Below the pieces are notes generated by a model that saw only the letters and a list, made by a program, of their open reading frames with translations, was not told the DNA's origin and did no database searches. A stretch of 64,000 bases of DNA from Certhia americana (taxonomy: Eukaryota > Chordata > Aves > Passeriformes > Certhiidae), in the NCBI GenBank assembly GCA_018697195.1, contig CM031879.1:39955715-40019714 (forward strand), written 5' to 3'. Made by a program: the position numbers and the translations under genes. Of this stretch, positions 12,183 through 26,369 are shown one piece after another; positions within the stretch are counted from its first letter, which is position 1; each line of letters opens with the position of its first letter.

Positions 12183-12270
12183 TTTGGTTTTTGTTGTTTT
12201 GGTTTTGGTTTGGGTTTTTTGTTTGGTTTGTTTGATATTTTTTTTGTTTGTTTGTTTGTTTTTGTTTTTT
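12152..12270 (+). repeat. T30 plus (TTTG)-type low-complexity tract
   Basis: Thirty T followed by about 90 bases of T broken by G or GG, including consecutive TTTG units near 12244-12260. Unstable, poorly mappable sequence about 90 bp downstream of the inverted repeat. Confidence 0.9.
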
Positions 12271-15200
12271 CTCTCTTGTCCCTCAAAATAAACTCAAATA
12301 GTTAAAATAGCCCTAAGACATTATATCTTGGTTGAGCAACTTGGCTGCATTTGTTTTATGTCCTCTCATTATTTATAGCACTAGGCTACAAGTACTTGAA
12401 GCACCAATGTCATTATCTGAAAGCCAGTCATAAAAACACTGATAATACTTCTTAGTTCGAGCTCTAAGACATAGACTCTTACTTATTATTGTCTGCTGTT
12501 TGCAATGGCCTCAAGAAAATGATTGTACTTCATAGGGACCCTTCCACAACCTTTCTCTTCCTGTTTATAATAAAGCATAACTGAGGATGATTTTGGAATA
12601 TTAAAAACTTCAAAGGTAACTAAGCTGTGTTGGCTGAGCTATAAGAAGAATGGAAGAATTCAGAATCATCACTCTCTTTTTATTGTTTTAATCTTTTCTG
12701 CCCTATTGACACAATAAAGAGGGCTTCATAACAACTGCTATCTGAACTGTTGTGGTGCTCCAAGCTACGCATTAATCTTCAAAGCTGAAGCATTTTGAGT
12801 GGTATTTCCAAGAATGATAGTGTGGTATTAGTAAATCAACGGTTCCAGTTATATAAACACCCTTATATAATGCTTCATTTTTTTTCTTTTTAATCCATGA
12901 CAAAAGAACATGGAAAAAATTTTGTTTATAATTTTTGTACTATGCTTCAAGCTTGACCATCATCTGGAAATTGAAATTAAAAACAATAAGAAGCATCAGA
13001 TAATTGCAGCCTTTTTGAAGTTGCAAAACTGAAATATCTATAGTTTTATAAATAAAAATTCATGCCATGGTTCAGCACATTTTAATAACTGTTATTTATA
13101 ATAGGTGCAATATAGTATTAGACTATTAATAATTTAGATTCATGCTTTCCTGACAGGAATGGAATTGAAACTAACAACAAAACTCACTGCAGGCTGACAG
13201 AATAATTTATTGTAATTTTTTTTAAACAATAAATATTTTCAATTATTACTCAGATTTCATTAGTAATTAAATATATCATGATTAAATATGGAGATTAAAA
13301 CAAAATATGGACGATCTCATCAACAGAATAAAAAATTGTAGAAAAAGGAACTAATCATCAGAATCTAAGAAAGAAAAAAGGATTCTATGTGAATGTCATT
13401 CAAGAAATTGTAGCAAAAAAAAAAGAATAGATGACAGAAAACTAGAGAATCACAGCAAAGATGACAGAAAAAAATGTATGAATGAAGACTCTGAAATAGG
13501 TCAATTTATAGATCACATATTCCTGTGGATAAGACATTGTTGTCTCTAAAAACAGGGTCAGAAACTTTGTATTAACAGTGCAAGGACTCGGGACTTTTTT
13601 TTTCAGGATTTCCAGAGAATCACAGATTTCTTATAACCAGGTGACAGCTATCAATCAATCTTCTGTTAGCTTTTGCTTTGCTTTGTGCAATTGTATGTTT
13701 GATCATTTATTGTTAGGATACTATCTATGCATTTTTTGTATCTATTATATAGTAACTACATATAATTGTTCTGTGGAGAATGAGTTAAAGATTTTTCTTA
13801 GATAAAGAAAGTGATATCTAAAAGTATAGGATATTAATAGTGTTTGAAAGTACTAACACAGCATCATGCCAGAGACCCTAAGGGCTCTAAAAAGAAGATA
13901 GAGATAATTGCAGAAGAAAAGCCTTGTGACATGGTTTAAACTTGGTTTAGGGATAACAACATAAAGAAAGAATTATCTCATACATGTAAAATACCATGTA
14001 CAAAAAAAAAAAAAAATTAGCTTTGTGAGCAAATAAGAAAAAAAAAAGATAAATTATGTCAGCAAAGTTATGAATTATTATAAATTATTATAAATGTCAG
14101 CAAAAGAGCAAGATTAACTCCAGTTAAGGTTTCAAGTGAGAGGAAGGGACCTCTTCCATGAATGTCATACTTTCAAGAATGATGTCATGACACTGTGACC
14201 ATTCTTTGGAATGAAGGCCAGCACAAGGCTAGAGAAAGGGGCAAAAGGTCAGTATTTAACAGTTTTACCCATTTGTTTGTTTGTCGGTTTGTTTATATAT
14301 AATGAGCTGAAATTGATCCTTAGATGCTTATATCACTGTAAGCAGACTATTAGTATCTTCTTGACATTTTCCTTTGTATAAGTTTTTAAAAGAGTTTTTG
14401 ATTGTCTAACAATAAATGTTTGCTCTCTCTGCTCATCAGCTGTGTTTCTTTATTACAAAAATTACAAAAATCTTCCTGAGTATAGTGCAAGAGGAAGAAA
14501 GGAGTTCTGTCTCTCCAGTGGGAATGCACAAGGTAGATTTGATATGTTAGGTATTTCTCTCCTTGAAAAAGACTTCCAAGAATTTTAGGCACAAGTGATG
14601 TTTTCTCTGTCCTTCATGAATACAAAGTGAGAACAAATTGTTCCTGCTGAGACAAAAAGCATCCCAGTAATCTCTTCCATTCCCACTAGAATTTCTGTGT
14701 ATAGGTGATATAAAAATGAAGGCACCAGGTTTAGTTCCTTCTAATTTGAGGCGACCTACAGTGATGCCCCGTACACCCACATACCATAAAACAATCTCAT
14801 ATGCAACAACTGTCCCTGTGGATATGCGATGAAATGACCATTCTGCCACAATTCCCTCATTATTTAAGGCATCCTGAACTTAAAATAAAAAGCCACAAGA
14901 AAACACCAAAACAAACTACAACAAAACCCCTAAAAAAAAAATAAAAGAACATACATATAAATTAATTTGGTCTCATTGCTCACAAGTCAAATTCTATGGA
15001 TGTTGTAGACAGAAAACACAATCCAGGGAAAAAGATGAGCCTTCAAAGCAGTGACAGCAAATAAAATCTTAGCTATCCATTATGTTGAAATGGATGAAGT
15101 TGTTTGAAATATTCATCAGATAAATTGTAAAGACAATCCTTAGAGTAGAATCTGGAGACCTAGGTTCATGTATGATTCCTCTAAAGGTGATTCTGCCTAA

Positions 15201-16870
15201 CAAGTGAAGAGTAAAAGACTTCAGCCAAGGTTTGATGGATGAAAATCAGAAGTTGCTGCTTGTTTTGGACATCTCTACAATACTTGCTGCTTTGAGCCCT
15301 TTAGGCAAGAAAAATGGAAAATCATTAATTTGGACAGGTTGATGTAATCTGCTTAATATGGACAAGACTGAGGTGTTTCCAAGTAGCGTTGGTTCATAAG
15401 CAGTGACTTAGTGGCTTCAGGAAACCATAGCTTTAGAAAAAAAATTAAATTAAAAATTGAGAATTTGTGCTTAAAACTTAAAGGGCTATATGGCACCTGC
15501 AACTCATTTTGGGATCCTCAGTGTGCCTAACAATCTGAACAATTTATAAAACAGGACTGATTTAGATTTCAAAAGGAAAAAAGAGGAAATCTACAAGAAA
15601 GGATTATATACCTACAGAAATAAAGATGAAAAAAGAGGCATAAATAAGCTTTGCACTGAGCATAAGGCTACATATTGTTAATTGTATTCTTTCAGATTTT
15701 ATCAGGAGCTTAGTGGAACTGTGTAAAAGTTAATGAGAATGCATATATGGAAATAGATCAAAGAATTTAGTAAACTTAAAATTGAAGGTTGATATAAGAA
15801 TAAAGGAGCTAGAAGCTGATCCTATGATAAAGGCTTAAAATATTTAACCAAAAATTAAGATTGAATGAAAATATACTTGTCCCTAACAAATCCTCAATAA
15901 CTAGAATAGTAGGGAGGCAGGATAATTATTCAATTTCAAGGACAAAATTGTAACAGCAACAAATGGATTTAAGTTGACAGTAAATAATGTTGACCAGAAG
16001 AGATAAGGAGATTTATAATTCCGAAAGAGAAGAACAACCTTGCACTCAAAAACAGAGGAAAAAAACTGAGTAGAAGTGAATTTAGCTACCTTATGAAACA
16101 TACTTAAGATTATATGACATAATTGCATTTAGGCACTAAGCTCTGTTTTAGATGTTTCCTTTCAAATATTTGTACCATGTTGCTAAAAAATAGGCATTTG
16201 AATATGGGTCACACTTATAAAATATCTAGATTACTTCTATTTCTTTTTTCTGTCAATCACTCTTTTACCCTATTTTAGACAGCATTTAACTGTTTCCATG
16301 TTTTTCAAGGTTTACTGCTTAGCTTAAAAAAAGGTTTTACTGTATTTGAGCTGATATGTTTGTCATCTTAAAAGTAGGTACTATATAAATAGTAAGAAAA
16401 AAATTCTCATTAGGTATGTGTAAACGAAACAAATGTACTTGCTGTATTGGTCTGATTATCTGTAAATTTATAAGAATATTTGTACCAGCATTCATTAAAA
16501 AAAAAAATTGCCTAAAGTTACATTTAGGAAAACAGTGTCAGATGGAATTCACCTCAATATTTATACTGGAATTTAATAAAACACTGCACTCAGAAGACAT
16601 CTCTTGTTTTCCTCTTGAAAATTAAGATACCAATTTTCTTGTAAGTAGATTGTTTGGATATACACACTGACAGTTTTTGTTCATTGAGATGTGTTATTTG
16701 TGTGGCCATCACAATGTCAGTATAGACCGGTTAATACTATGGGAAAACATCTATATGAGTGTTGTCCTTCCTGGTTCTTCCCTCCTTGAAGGTTAATCAT
16801 AAAGATGGGACATAGCTCTTGCCTTCTTTTCAGTTTCTCCTAAAGCATACAGGAAATTAGGTAAGACTTA

Positions 16871-16891
16871 GAAAGAAAGAGAGAGAGAGAA
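16871..16891 (+). repeat. GAAA/GA purine microsatellite
   Basis: GAAAGAAAGAGAGAGAGAGA, a short purine-only tandem tract. Confidence 0.9.
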
Positions 16892-19800
16892 GGGAGTATT
16901 GTAAATATCTTCAAAGTAATTCTCTATATGTTCACTCACACTGTGGGTGACTGAGAAGAGGAGCAACTAACAATAGCCTGGAGGAGGACCCTTAGAGTTC
17001 TTAATTAAGCAAAGATTGAAGGATAACTCCCAAAGGCATCATGATCACAAAATGCTTCAGCAAGTGCATAATGGTTAGTGTAAGTATGAACAGAGCTCCA
17101 GGTGGCCTCTGCAAATGCCAAGTGTGCAGTGTTCTCCAGAGAAGCCACTGTCACTGCTTAAAATGGCCAAATGAACCCTTGCAAGAAGAGAGGTTCTCTG
17201 CCAGCAGTTTGATAACATTCATTTGCGTGTTATTATAACTTTGATGATGACTTTTGTGAGGGCACTGACACCTCCTGAGGTCTTTCAGCCTTTACACAAG
17301 GACATTGAGAAACCTCCTGAAACAGGTTTTCCAGTGTAAGAAGACAATGAGAATTTATACTCTAGTGTGCAGAGAATTGTATTTACTGAGAAATCATGAG
17401 ACTCAGGAGAGGCATGGCAGTCCGAAAACTCCTCTGATAAAGCCTTGAAAAGCCTGTTAAGGGTTGCTTTTTTCTTCTGGAAATGACATAAGGGGAATTA
17501 GCCTTAGGACCCTGTATCTGATCTAAGCTTTCCTGTAGAAGTCATAGCTACTGAATTCTTTAAATAGATAAATGAGAAGATATAATATTTAAGGTTAACC
17601 GAGCATGCACTTCTGAACTGAAAGAGCCCATTGACATCATACTGGAAAACAGATCTTTAACTGTAGGTAAAGCCTATTAGACCCTTCAAAAATTTGAGAC
17701 AGAGAATGCTGATTAATCTTTGCCTAAAAAACATAAAACCACAACGACTGCTAAATTGACCATAGCAGAAAAAAAATTACAGGCTGCACATCTTTAGTTT
17801 TGAACTTGGAAATTCACTGAGGATGGAAATCATGACTTATGACAGTACCAGTATACAAATGCAACTATTTAATGTGGCAAGTAGATGTACAAAAATTTCT
17901 TCTACTGTCTGTAAGACTGTTCTTCTCTAGACAACAGATATGCTCTAAGTCATATTCATCCAGTATTTTATTCTGAGGCACACTAATTTTTTCTCATGAG
18001 AAAAAAGGTCTTGAAAGGACAAAGCCACAGTGACGGAGAGGTGGCATTTAAATACAAATAAAAAAAAGATGGCTGAGTCCTTGTCTATGGTAACTCAGTC
18101 ACCAGAAATTATAAATTGGGATGTTTAATGAAAAGTTGATACTTAGTCCCTTGAAAAAGGATAGGATGAGAAATTTGATAGTGACCCTAAGGGAGACAAC
18201 AATTATGTACTTCACCATACCTTCAAAATATTGTCATAATTCCATCAGCCTTGCCTCCCAGATGATTCACACAGAGACCAGGGCCTACCTGGAAAAGAAC
18301 TAGTGTGTAAAATAAATAGTGTCTGTATGGACATGGACTTGAATCTAAGCAAATTTAGATTTCAAGATGTCCATCAAATGTCTGTGGGATGTAGTTCATG
18401 TCAGTGCATACATTAAACATGATTCTTGCCCTTGGAATTACAATTCTTCAGAGATATCTGCGGCCACAGCCATGTTCTTTTTCAGGACAGTTCTCACCAT
18501 TATGGACCTAGCTGTGATATCCAAAGTAACAGCATCCTACAAAAATTTTTTTTCTGAACAAAGATATTTACATTATATATTGTATATATAATTGTTTATA
18601 TTTTATAGTTGTTCTGCATAGGAAAAAATTCACACATTAAGTTCTATCATACTTTTAACTAGCAGTCTTCCAGATTGCAACACATAATCCTAGATTCTGA
18701 ATTATCATCTGTGAATGGAAATAAAGTCAAGCCTATCAGCTAGCTTATTTCCCTTTTGTATGATGTTCTTCACACTTTTAATAATTATTATCAGACGTAG
18801 ATATCATGCCACCTTTCTCTCACTGCACAGTGGAACAGGAAGCAGAATAGCAAACTAATTTTTATTTCTTTCTGCAGAATAGAAAGTTTTCAAAGTCTGC
18901 ACTTTGGGTAAGTCTACATTTCAGATAACAGTGTGCTTTCAGTAAAATTTTCTGAATTTTTAGGACAATTTCCAGCACTGGAAAATGAGTAATTCACTGT
19001 AGCAACACTGATAATAAGACAGAAAAATATTAGCTTAATGCAGTTGAATAGAAAATATCTCTTTGGAAAACAAGAAAAAAGAAAGCGGTATAAATAATGA
19101 ATATTTGTTAAAAAACATGGATATACTTTGTTGAAGTATCTAAGGTTGAAAGCATTTATTTACTGCTAGTGAATGTATATGGACGAAAGCAAGGAAATGC
19201 AGACATATTGACTCAAAACGGCAAGTAACAACAGTAAAACTGCTCTTTTATAGTTGCTGTAGTGCAGTGCATTACGGAGGCAACAACAGCTGTTTCAGAA
19301 TGACTGTTCATTAAAAGTACATGTATAAACTTCCATTTTCACCCAATATGTGCAATTGAGTGGAGAAGAACAGATACCTCCCCCAACAGCTGATATACAC
19401 TTCTGTCTTCCTTATAAGCTGTCTCCAAGCATTCACAACTGAAAGAGGAAAGTTGTAAATTTTATAAAATATTAACTCTACCGTGGAAAAACTTTTCCGT
19501 GGAAAACAGATGCAGCATGCTGGATTTGGGACAGAAATAAAATAACCTGCAATCACCTCAAAATATCCAAGAGTTTTTGGTTGCACTGCTGGCATGGAGC
19601 AGACCTAGACTGAATACATATTCTTAACTAGTGACAATACCTATTGACTTTAACTAATTAGAAATACTTTCACATTTCTTCTAATTTGTATACTATTTGT
19701 ATTGATCACAAACTCGTCTTGTAAATTTCTCAGAGAGTTCATAAAGTTACTAGCAATCCAAATAACAAACAAATGTGAAACGTTTCAACTTCCAATTTTC

Positions 19801-22800
19801 ATGCATCAATAGACATAAAAAACCTTTCTGTCTCTCCACAACATAACAGCATACTGTGAACAGCCCAATGTGAGCAGAAAATGTTGACTGGGGAATCTTT
19901 TACTAAATAACTAAAGCCACTTTATCTGTCCAGGAAATTACAGAGGCTATTTTGTGAGGTAAGACATGCCCCACAGGTTCAGAAGGAAATGCAGGAACTT
20001 GTTGTAAAACAGTATTTATTTCTGTGTTAATTTGCTGTTTTTATTTTAGGGAAGCTTTTATGATGACAGAGCTATGACAGATCTATGACAAATAAAAATT
20101 ACACGGAAAAAATCGTTTGATATGGAATTTCAGAGTTGAGTCAAAATTCACCTGTTTGATTCAACATGCCAAATAAATTTAATGTAAAATAAAATACTGC
20201 ATTTGTTAAAATAAATACTCCTTAAAATGAATATAACTATAGATAGCTACAGTGCTTAGAGAAATAAATAGAGCTCAAACTGAAATAAATGTAGCACATT
20301 GAAAAAAGCATGCAACTTTAACAGAACATGATAAAATGAGCACTGCACCATTTAAAACTGATTGACAGGTAATGAACTATAAAAACTATATTGAAATGGA
20401 AATGACAGAAAGAATAGCACAAAGCATCAATGCATTAGTGACAGAGCTGAAAGATGGGGAAATTTCTGAGACATTGAAAATTAAGTAAATTAAAGAATGG
20501 TGAAAAATCTTTGTGTTCTGATTAAATCAACCAGTTGCTGAGGTACAGAACAGCACTGTAATTTAACATGACTCTTTAATGGTTTCTCCCGCTTCTGGCA
20601 AACTCCCTCTACAGCTGAAAATGTGACACCAGTAAAACACAAAACACATTCCTTCATATCCAGCCTTTCCTTGATTGTAGCAACATATCTTAACCACGTT
20701 ATCTGTTTACTATCCAAGTATCAATATGGCAAGTGCTTAATGAAGCAAACATCAGTTTAGTCTGGACTTTCAATTCTGGACTAATTTGCTTTGCACCCCT
20801 TTTGAATTTGTTTCAAAGCAAATCTCCCAAACTATTTGATAAGCAAAATTCAGATAGTAATATTCACTTGTAATATTTTCCATGAATCCAGAATGGTTTT
20901 TTTGTATCTTTTTTTCCTCAGGGTTCCTATGGTTCCTTTCCTGCCCGGAAATCACCTTTTGATATTCATTGTTCGCATTCAATAGACAGCAATCCTAAGC
21001 ATGCAGTCTCTAGCTAACCTGAAGAATACATCACTTTGAAAATGTTTTCTAACATTGTTGGAAGAAGTCATTAGAATCACAATAATTTTTTTTACTTATA
21101 AGTGATCTGTACTCAGCTAAAAGTCTGAAGATTACTGTTCCAAACCATTCATTTTATTATAACTCTCTGCATTAAATCAAACAAGAAGACACTTTTTTGT
21201 TTGTTTGTTGGGTTTTTTTCTGTTTAAGTAGGAAAAATATCAACTTGAGAAAAGACCTACCTTCAGGAAAATTAAGGAATATATTTCAAAATTGATCAGT
21301 TCTTTAGGCATGTTCTCAAAACATCCAATCTGCACACAAGTGGATTTTTATATTATCCATCCTACATCCTAATGCACTGCCTCTAGAGACAGCCAATAAG
21401 CAAACAAGAATTTTCCTGAAGTCTTAGCAAAAATTAAAGGAATATGAAATATGATATTCTAACTATTATATTAGAGAATTTTGATTCCAAGATTTTAGTA
21501 GCTTCAGACACTATTAGTCAGAAAGTTCTATTAGGCTGGATGTTCATAATCTTCATGTTTGTTGATCATTAAATTTTGCCTCGGATTGTGTTTATTCAAC
21601 AGGTTTTCAAGATGTAACTTGTTCTTGCTTAGAAATCACCAATAGATAGCCACTGTATTCTTAGGGATGTAGTATACATTTCCCAGGATTTCTCTCTGTT
21701 CAGAAACATGCTCAAAGATTTAACCCTTAAGTTTACTGTAAATTAATAGAGAAATATAGGTACTCTGTATCTTCCTAACACAGTCTAAAAGACTCACCCA
21801 AATAGGTTGACTGACAATTTCAACTTATCAATCACCAAGACAGCTTTTTAAAGTATAACCTCATAAGATACAAGTCTCTTATATCTTGCCATTTTCTGTT
21901 AAGTGTTTTTAGTGTTCTGTTCTTCAACATTATGAACAAGAATATTTTAAATACGAAGGACCATGATATTCCTTCAACAGGCACTCCAGATAACATCTGA
22001 AGAAAACACATTTTCAGTTTTCCTGGCTCTTTTTCTCCTGCATGGTATGTGGGTAGCATGAAAAGGAGCTAACTACCTTCATTATTAAGCTCCTCTTCTT
22101 TATTTTTGAAGTCCTGAAATTGTGAAGTCACCTACAATTCATCTCTGAATTAGATGTCATGGTATTTTCTTTATTTCCTGTATGATATAATTTTATATTT
22201 ATTTGTCATGAAACACTAATTATTATTGCATTTTATGTCATTCTCAGAGCATTTACCCATTTCCATTCATCTTGCACACATCTAATGCTTTTAATGTTAA
22301 ACTTACGATAATTTTTCCACAAGTTTAAAGTTTAAACGAATCTCTACTGTGTTTAAATTGTTTAAGAAAAGTAGTTATTTTCAGTAACTCATACTTCAAA
22401 TACGAAAAAAAACACATTTTCTCTGTAAAAATAACTATTCTTTGAAGAATTTTACTGTATTTCAATTCAGATTATAAAGAGGGGAGTACATTTTCTTGAA
22501 GGATAGGACATAACTGCAAAAATGATAAGAGTAAAATCCATCTTCCTGTCACTAAGCAAAGGATTTTTTTTAACTACCTATGTTTGTTCCTAGTCATTAA
22601 TTGCCTGGAAATACATGTAGCAAATAACCCTGAATAAGGAGGAATGAAATGGAACAGATCTATTAAAAAAGATATAGTGAAATGTGTTCTCAGCTCTAGT
22701 GTGCTGAGAAGAATTTAGTTTGAATTAGTTTTACCACACTGTTGTATTGGAATTCTAAACACAAGACTGTAGGCAATTTTTAAAACATACTGAATAATGC

Positions 22801-23640
22801 ACTGGAAAAAAATTACTGATCTATATAGATCTCCATCTTCAAAACACTCCTCATAATAATAAATGACAGAATATTCAGCTGCTAAAATATCCAGATAGAG
22901 TCATTCCATCAATTACTGAAGAAACAAAATGATTTGTACCACTATGTGAAATGCAAATCCATGAAGTTTCCGTGTAACAGTTAGATACATATCTAAGAAT
23001 ACTGTCAAGAAATGTCAAAATTTGGAATAGCTAAAATGTTCCTTCAGTGGTACAATATATTAAGGCAGTCTGTAGAATGGCTTTGTCCAAGAGTAGTAAA
23101 CTTTGTCAAGGATAAAATTCAGAATGTGTCTTATTAGTATAGGAAATTTGTAACACAATATTCAAGGAAATCTGAAATATTTAAAATACTTCTAAAGGAA
23201 AAAGACATATATTAATAAATATACATAGCCACATAGCTAAACTACATTATGATTTTGTACTCTCCTATACTCAAGCTGAAATTCATCCTAAAGAAGTCAC
23301 TAAGAACAGTACACTACCTAAACATTAAGTTATAAAAATTTCAGGAAAAGAAAAATGTCCAATTACTACAGAAGTGATACCAAAGATATCAAGAAAGGCA
23401 TTTTGTGCAGACTAACTTTGAGCTAGAGTTGAGTGATATGGAACTGAACTAAGATATGCTACTTGGAAATTTGGTAGCTTATTTTTTCTAGCAAGCTTTT
23501 AAAAAATAAAAGGAACAAACCCAAGTATTGCTTATTCATCTAACTTTAACAAAGAAACTCAAGATACAATGTTAAAATGGTAACTAAAATGCCAATTATT
23601 TTGACTTTTCAATCAGCAGCTGACAAAGATTTTTTTAAAG

Positions 23641-23663
23641 GAAGAAAGAAAGAAAGAAGGAAG
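23641..23663 (+). repeat. (GAAA)n microsatellite
   Basis: Consecutive GAAA units grading into GGAAG. Purine-only strand. Confidence 0.9.
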
Positions 23664-25565
23664 ATGAACTTCACACTTTAATATAGGGGTAATGGAATAG
23701 TAAGAAAAGAAGCCCTGATTTCCTATTGTTACAGCATCAGTCATTAACTGCTAGAAAATTACCTCAACAGAATCACATAGAGAGTATGAGATGCAGCAGA
23801 TGTAGAGAAATAGTGCTTTATATATTCTTAGTTTTGCATGATTTATAAATAATGGCCTCTGGGATTAATATTTTCTCACAGTTAATGGCTTTGGGGCAAA
23901 CTCCTCTGAATTGTCATTAATTGTCAAGAGATTCTGACCTCAGAGGTCATTCTTATGAAAGTGCTACATAGTACATGTAATAGATATGTAAATGCTGAGT
24001 ATCACTGCAATAAATATTCAGAGGTCCTTACAGAGTGCTTATAGGTTATTCTCGAACAAATGCTTTGGCTCATGTGAAAGGGGGCAAAAGGAGGGTGTTT
24101 GAACACTTACACTCAATGGCAACCAAGCCTAAATGTTTTTATTCTCTGATAAAATGGATCTGGTATTAAGGTTTCATCCTAGCAAAGATAAGGGATGCTG
24201 AGACTGCAGGATAAACTTCAGTTTGGAGCTCTGCTCTTTATGGTATTTGGCTGTAGTCAGAGGAATTTTACATTGCACTGCAAAATAAATAGAATCCACT
24301 GCCAAATATTCTCAATGTGTCACAGAGGCACATGTTCAGAATCAGAGCATTCTGTCTTGCTCATCCTCCTTAGATGTGGATGGCTAGTTCAGACACCTCC
24401 CTTAGGATCATAACCATTATTGTCTCCAGTGAAAGCTATGCATCACCAAAGAGTATCCCTGAATTTTAAGTGCTCAGCCTCCTCGAGTTTGCCAGTCAGA
24501 CATATTGATGGAGGAGGAGGTTTTCCCTCATGAATTTAGACAGCAGAAAAAGAGGTTGCTATCAGAGTACACCTACTCTGAATTCAGAGCTCTGGATTCT
24601 GTTCTGTGGATAGACATATAACTATCACTAGTTACAGTGGACAGCTGTCACACTTTTTGAGATTATGATGTCCACAATGTCCACTTTTTGCATAATAATA
24701 GCCACTAAAAATAGAGAACACATGTAGGAAATCATTGTTCATGGATCATTTCCTTCTCAAATATGAGAGGAATTCAATTTACTTTACCCTCTTCCCAAAT
24801 ATCTTACTTTCTAGATTATAACATAGACAGAACTACTATCACTGTCCACAATTCTTATGGAAGTAGAAATCCTAATTCCTGCATAGGCAAAGCCCCCAAG
24901 AAACAAGTCCCCAGAAGTTAAACACTTAACCAGCTCTTCAAGCTTTCAGGTAGAACATTATTTATGGAAAGAAATGTTTGTTTATCTGATCCATAAGATT
25001 TGGTTTGGTTTCTAAGTTGTTGATAGTTGATCTGTTGACAGTTGATCTGTTTTGGCTTCTAAGTTGGATCAAACACTAAATAAAAAAGCAAATGCTTGAA
25101 AGATCTCCATATCTCAAAACCTACATTATTTAGATACTACTTCTGTTAAGAAAAATGCTAGCCCGCTCTAAGATGTTGGGTGTCTGTTCACCATTTATCT
25201 GGAATCCAACAAAGTTTGAGCAAAAAACAATACTACTAACTTCTTACAATGATGCACTTCTGTAAAACAATAGACAATACTAAAAATCATAACTGGGTCA
25301 CTGCACAGGATAGTTAGAAAACAACTGAATATCCACTCCTTCAGGATTAGGGTGAAAATACCCAAGTCACTAAATTACTTTGATATAGGCACCACAAACC
25401 TGTTTTATGCCTCACTAGCCCACTTCTATTATGATTTCTCTTGTTAAATTGTAAAAAGCAATAGTAACAATAAACATCAAAGTTAACAGTTCAACTTCTA
25501 GTCTATGGTGTTGTGTAGTCACAGATAAATTTAAATAGAAATGCTGAAGGATAACAGTATTGTGC

Positions 25566-25585
25566 ATATATATATATATATATAT
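25566..25585 (+). repeat. (AT)10 microsatellite
   Basis: Ten uninterrupted AT units followed by imperfect GTATGTGTTGTATATG. Confidence 0.95.
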
Positions 25586-26333
25586 GTATGTGTTGTATAT
25601 GTATCAAAATGGTGCAATGAACTGATAATAAGAACTGATGAATTTACAAAAAGGAATGACCATTTACAAGTAGTGTGTCATTAGTGATTGTACTTCATTT
25701 TATAGTTGAAAACTAATTTAGCTTATTAGACCTCTAAATCTTCCTATCCCAGTGATTTTTTGATTTCATAACTGATACATATATATGCCGCTACTCTACA
25801 AAGACTTATGCATGTGAAAGCAGAATAGAAATAAAATTTAGAGATACTTTCTGTGGGTGGCCATCACAAAAGATGCTGTATTTACAAAAGATAGTCATTG
25901 CCAGAAAGTAACTCAGAGATGGCAATTATAATTAAAATATTTCTTGGAAATGCCTCTAAGAATGCATATGGCATAAAAATTGCTATTAGACATCATATCT
26001 TCAAAATAAATTATAGAGAAAAATGGGTGATTTTGATTGTCATTGACTGTTGTTGTTGCTGTTGTTTTATATAACTTCTAAACAGATTTAATTTTATGTC
26101 ATATTTTCAGACAAAAATCTAAACTGACTGAGGTATACTCCCCCTTTTGAACTTTGACAGGAAGTAGGAACTCCTTAAGTTCAAGGTTTAATATCTGGGA
26201 TATATTTGAATCTTTTGGACTAGAGCATACAGACCACATATCAAACTGTCTGTAAGTAAAATTTAAAAAGTTGTATTTAATCAGTATATGGTATTTAATC
26301 TATAATGCAGACATACATTGCCACAGCAAGTAA
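25586..26333. other. Unique non-coding DNA
   Basis: AT-rich, with a short TTG/CTG-like run (GTTGTTGTTGCTGTTGTTT) near 26048. No gene or mobile element seen. Confidence 0.5.
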
Positions 26334-26369
26334 ATATATATACATATATATATATAGTATATATATATT
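26334..26369 (+). repeat. Imperfect (AT)n microsatellite
   Basis: AT units interrupted by single C and G bases. Nearly self-complementary, so it can form a cruciform. Confidence 0.9.

Larger units (their letters stand above)
12271..25565. other. 13-kb stretch without recognisable genes or mobile elements
   Basis: I found no CR1, LTR or other transposon signature and no coding frame with supporting features in this stretch. It contains only minor simple repeats: A14 near 14001, GTTT units near 14273-14300, a GA tract near 16871, a GAAA tract at 23641, and local direct duplications such as ATGTCAGCAAA near 14057 and 14094. About 23820-24010 has the non-repetitive texture of possible conserved sequence. 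Very old, diverged repeats would escape reading by eye. Confidence 0.45.
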
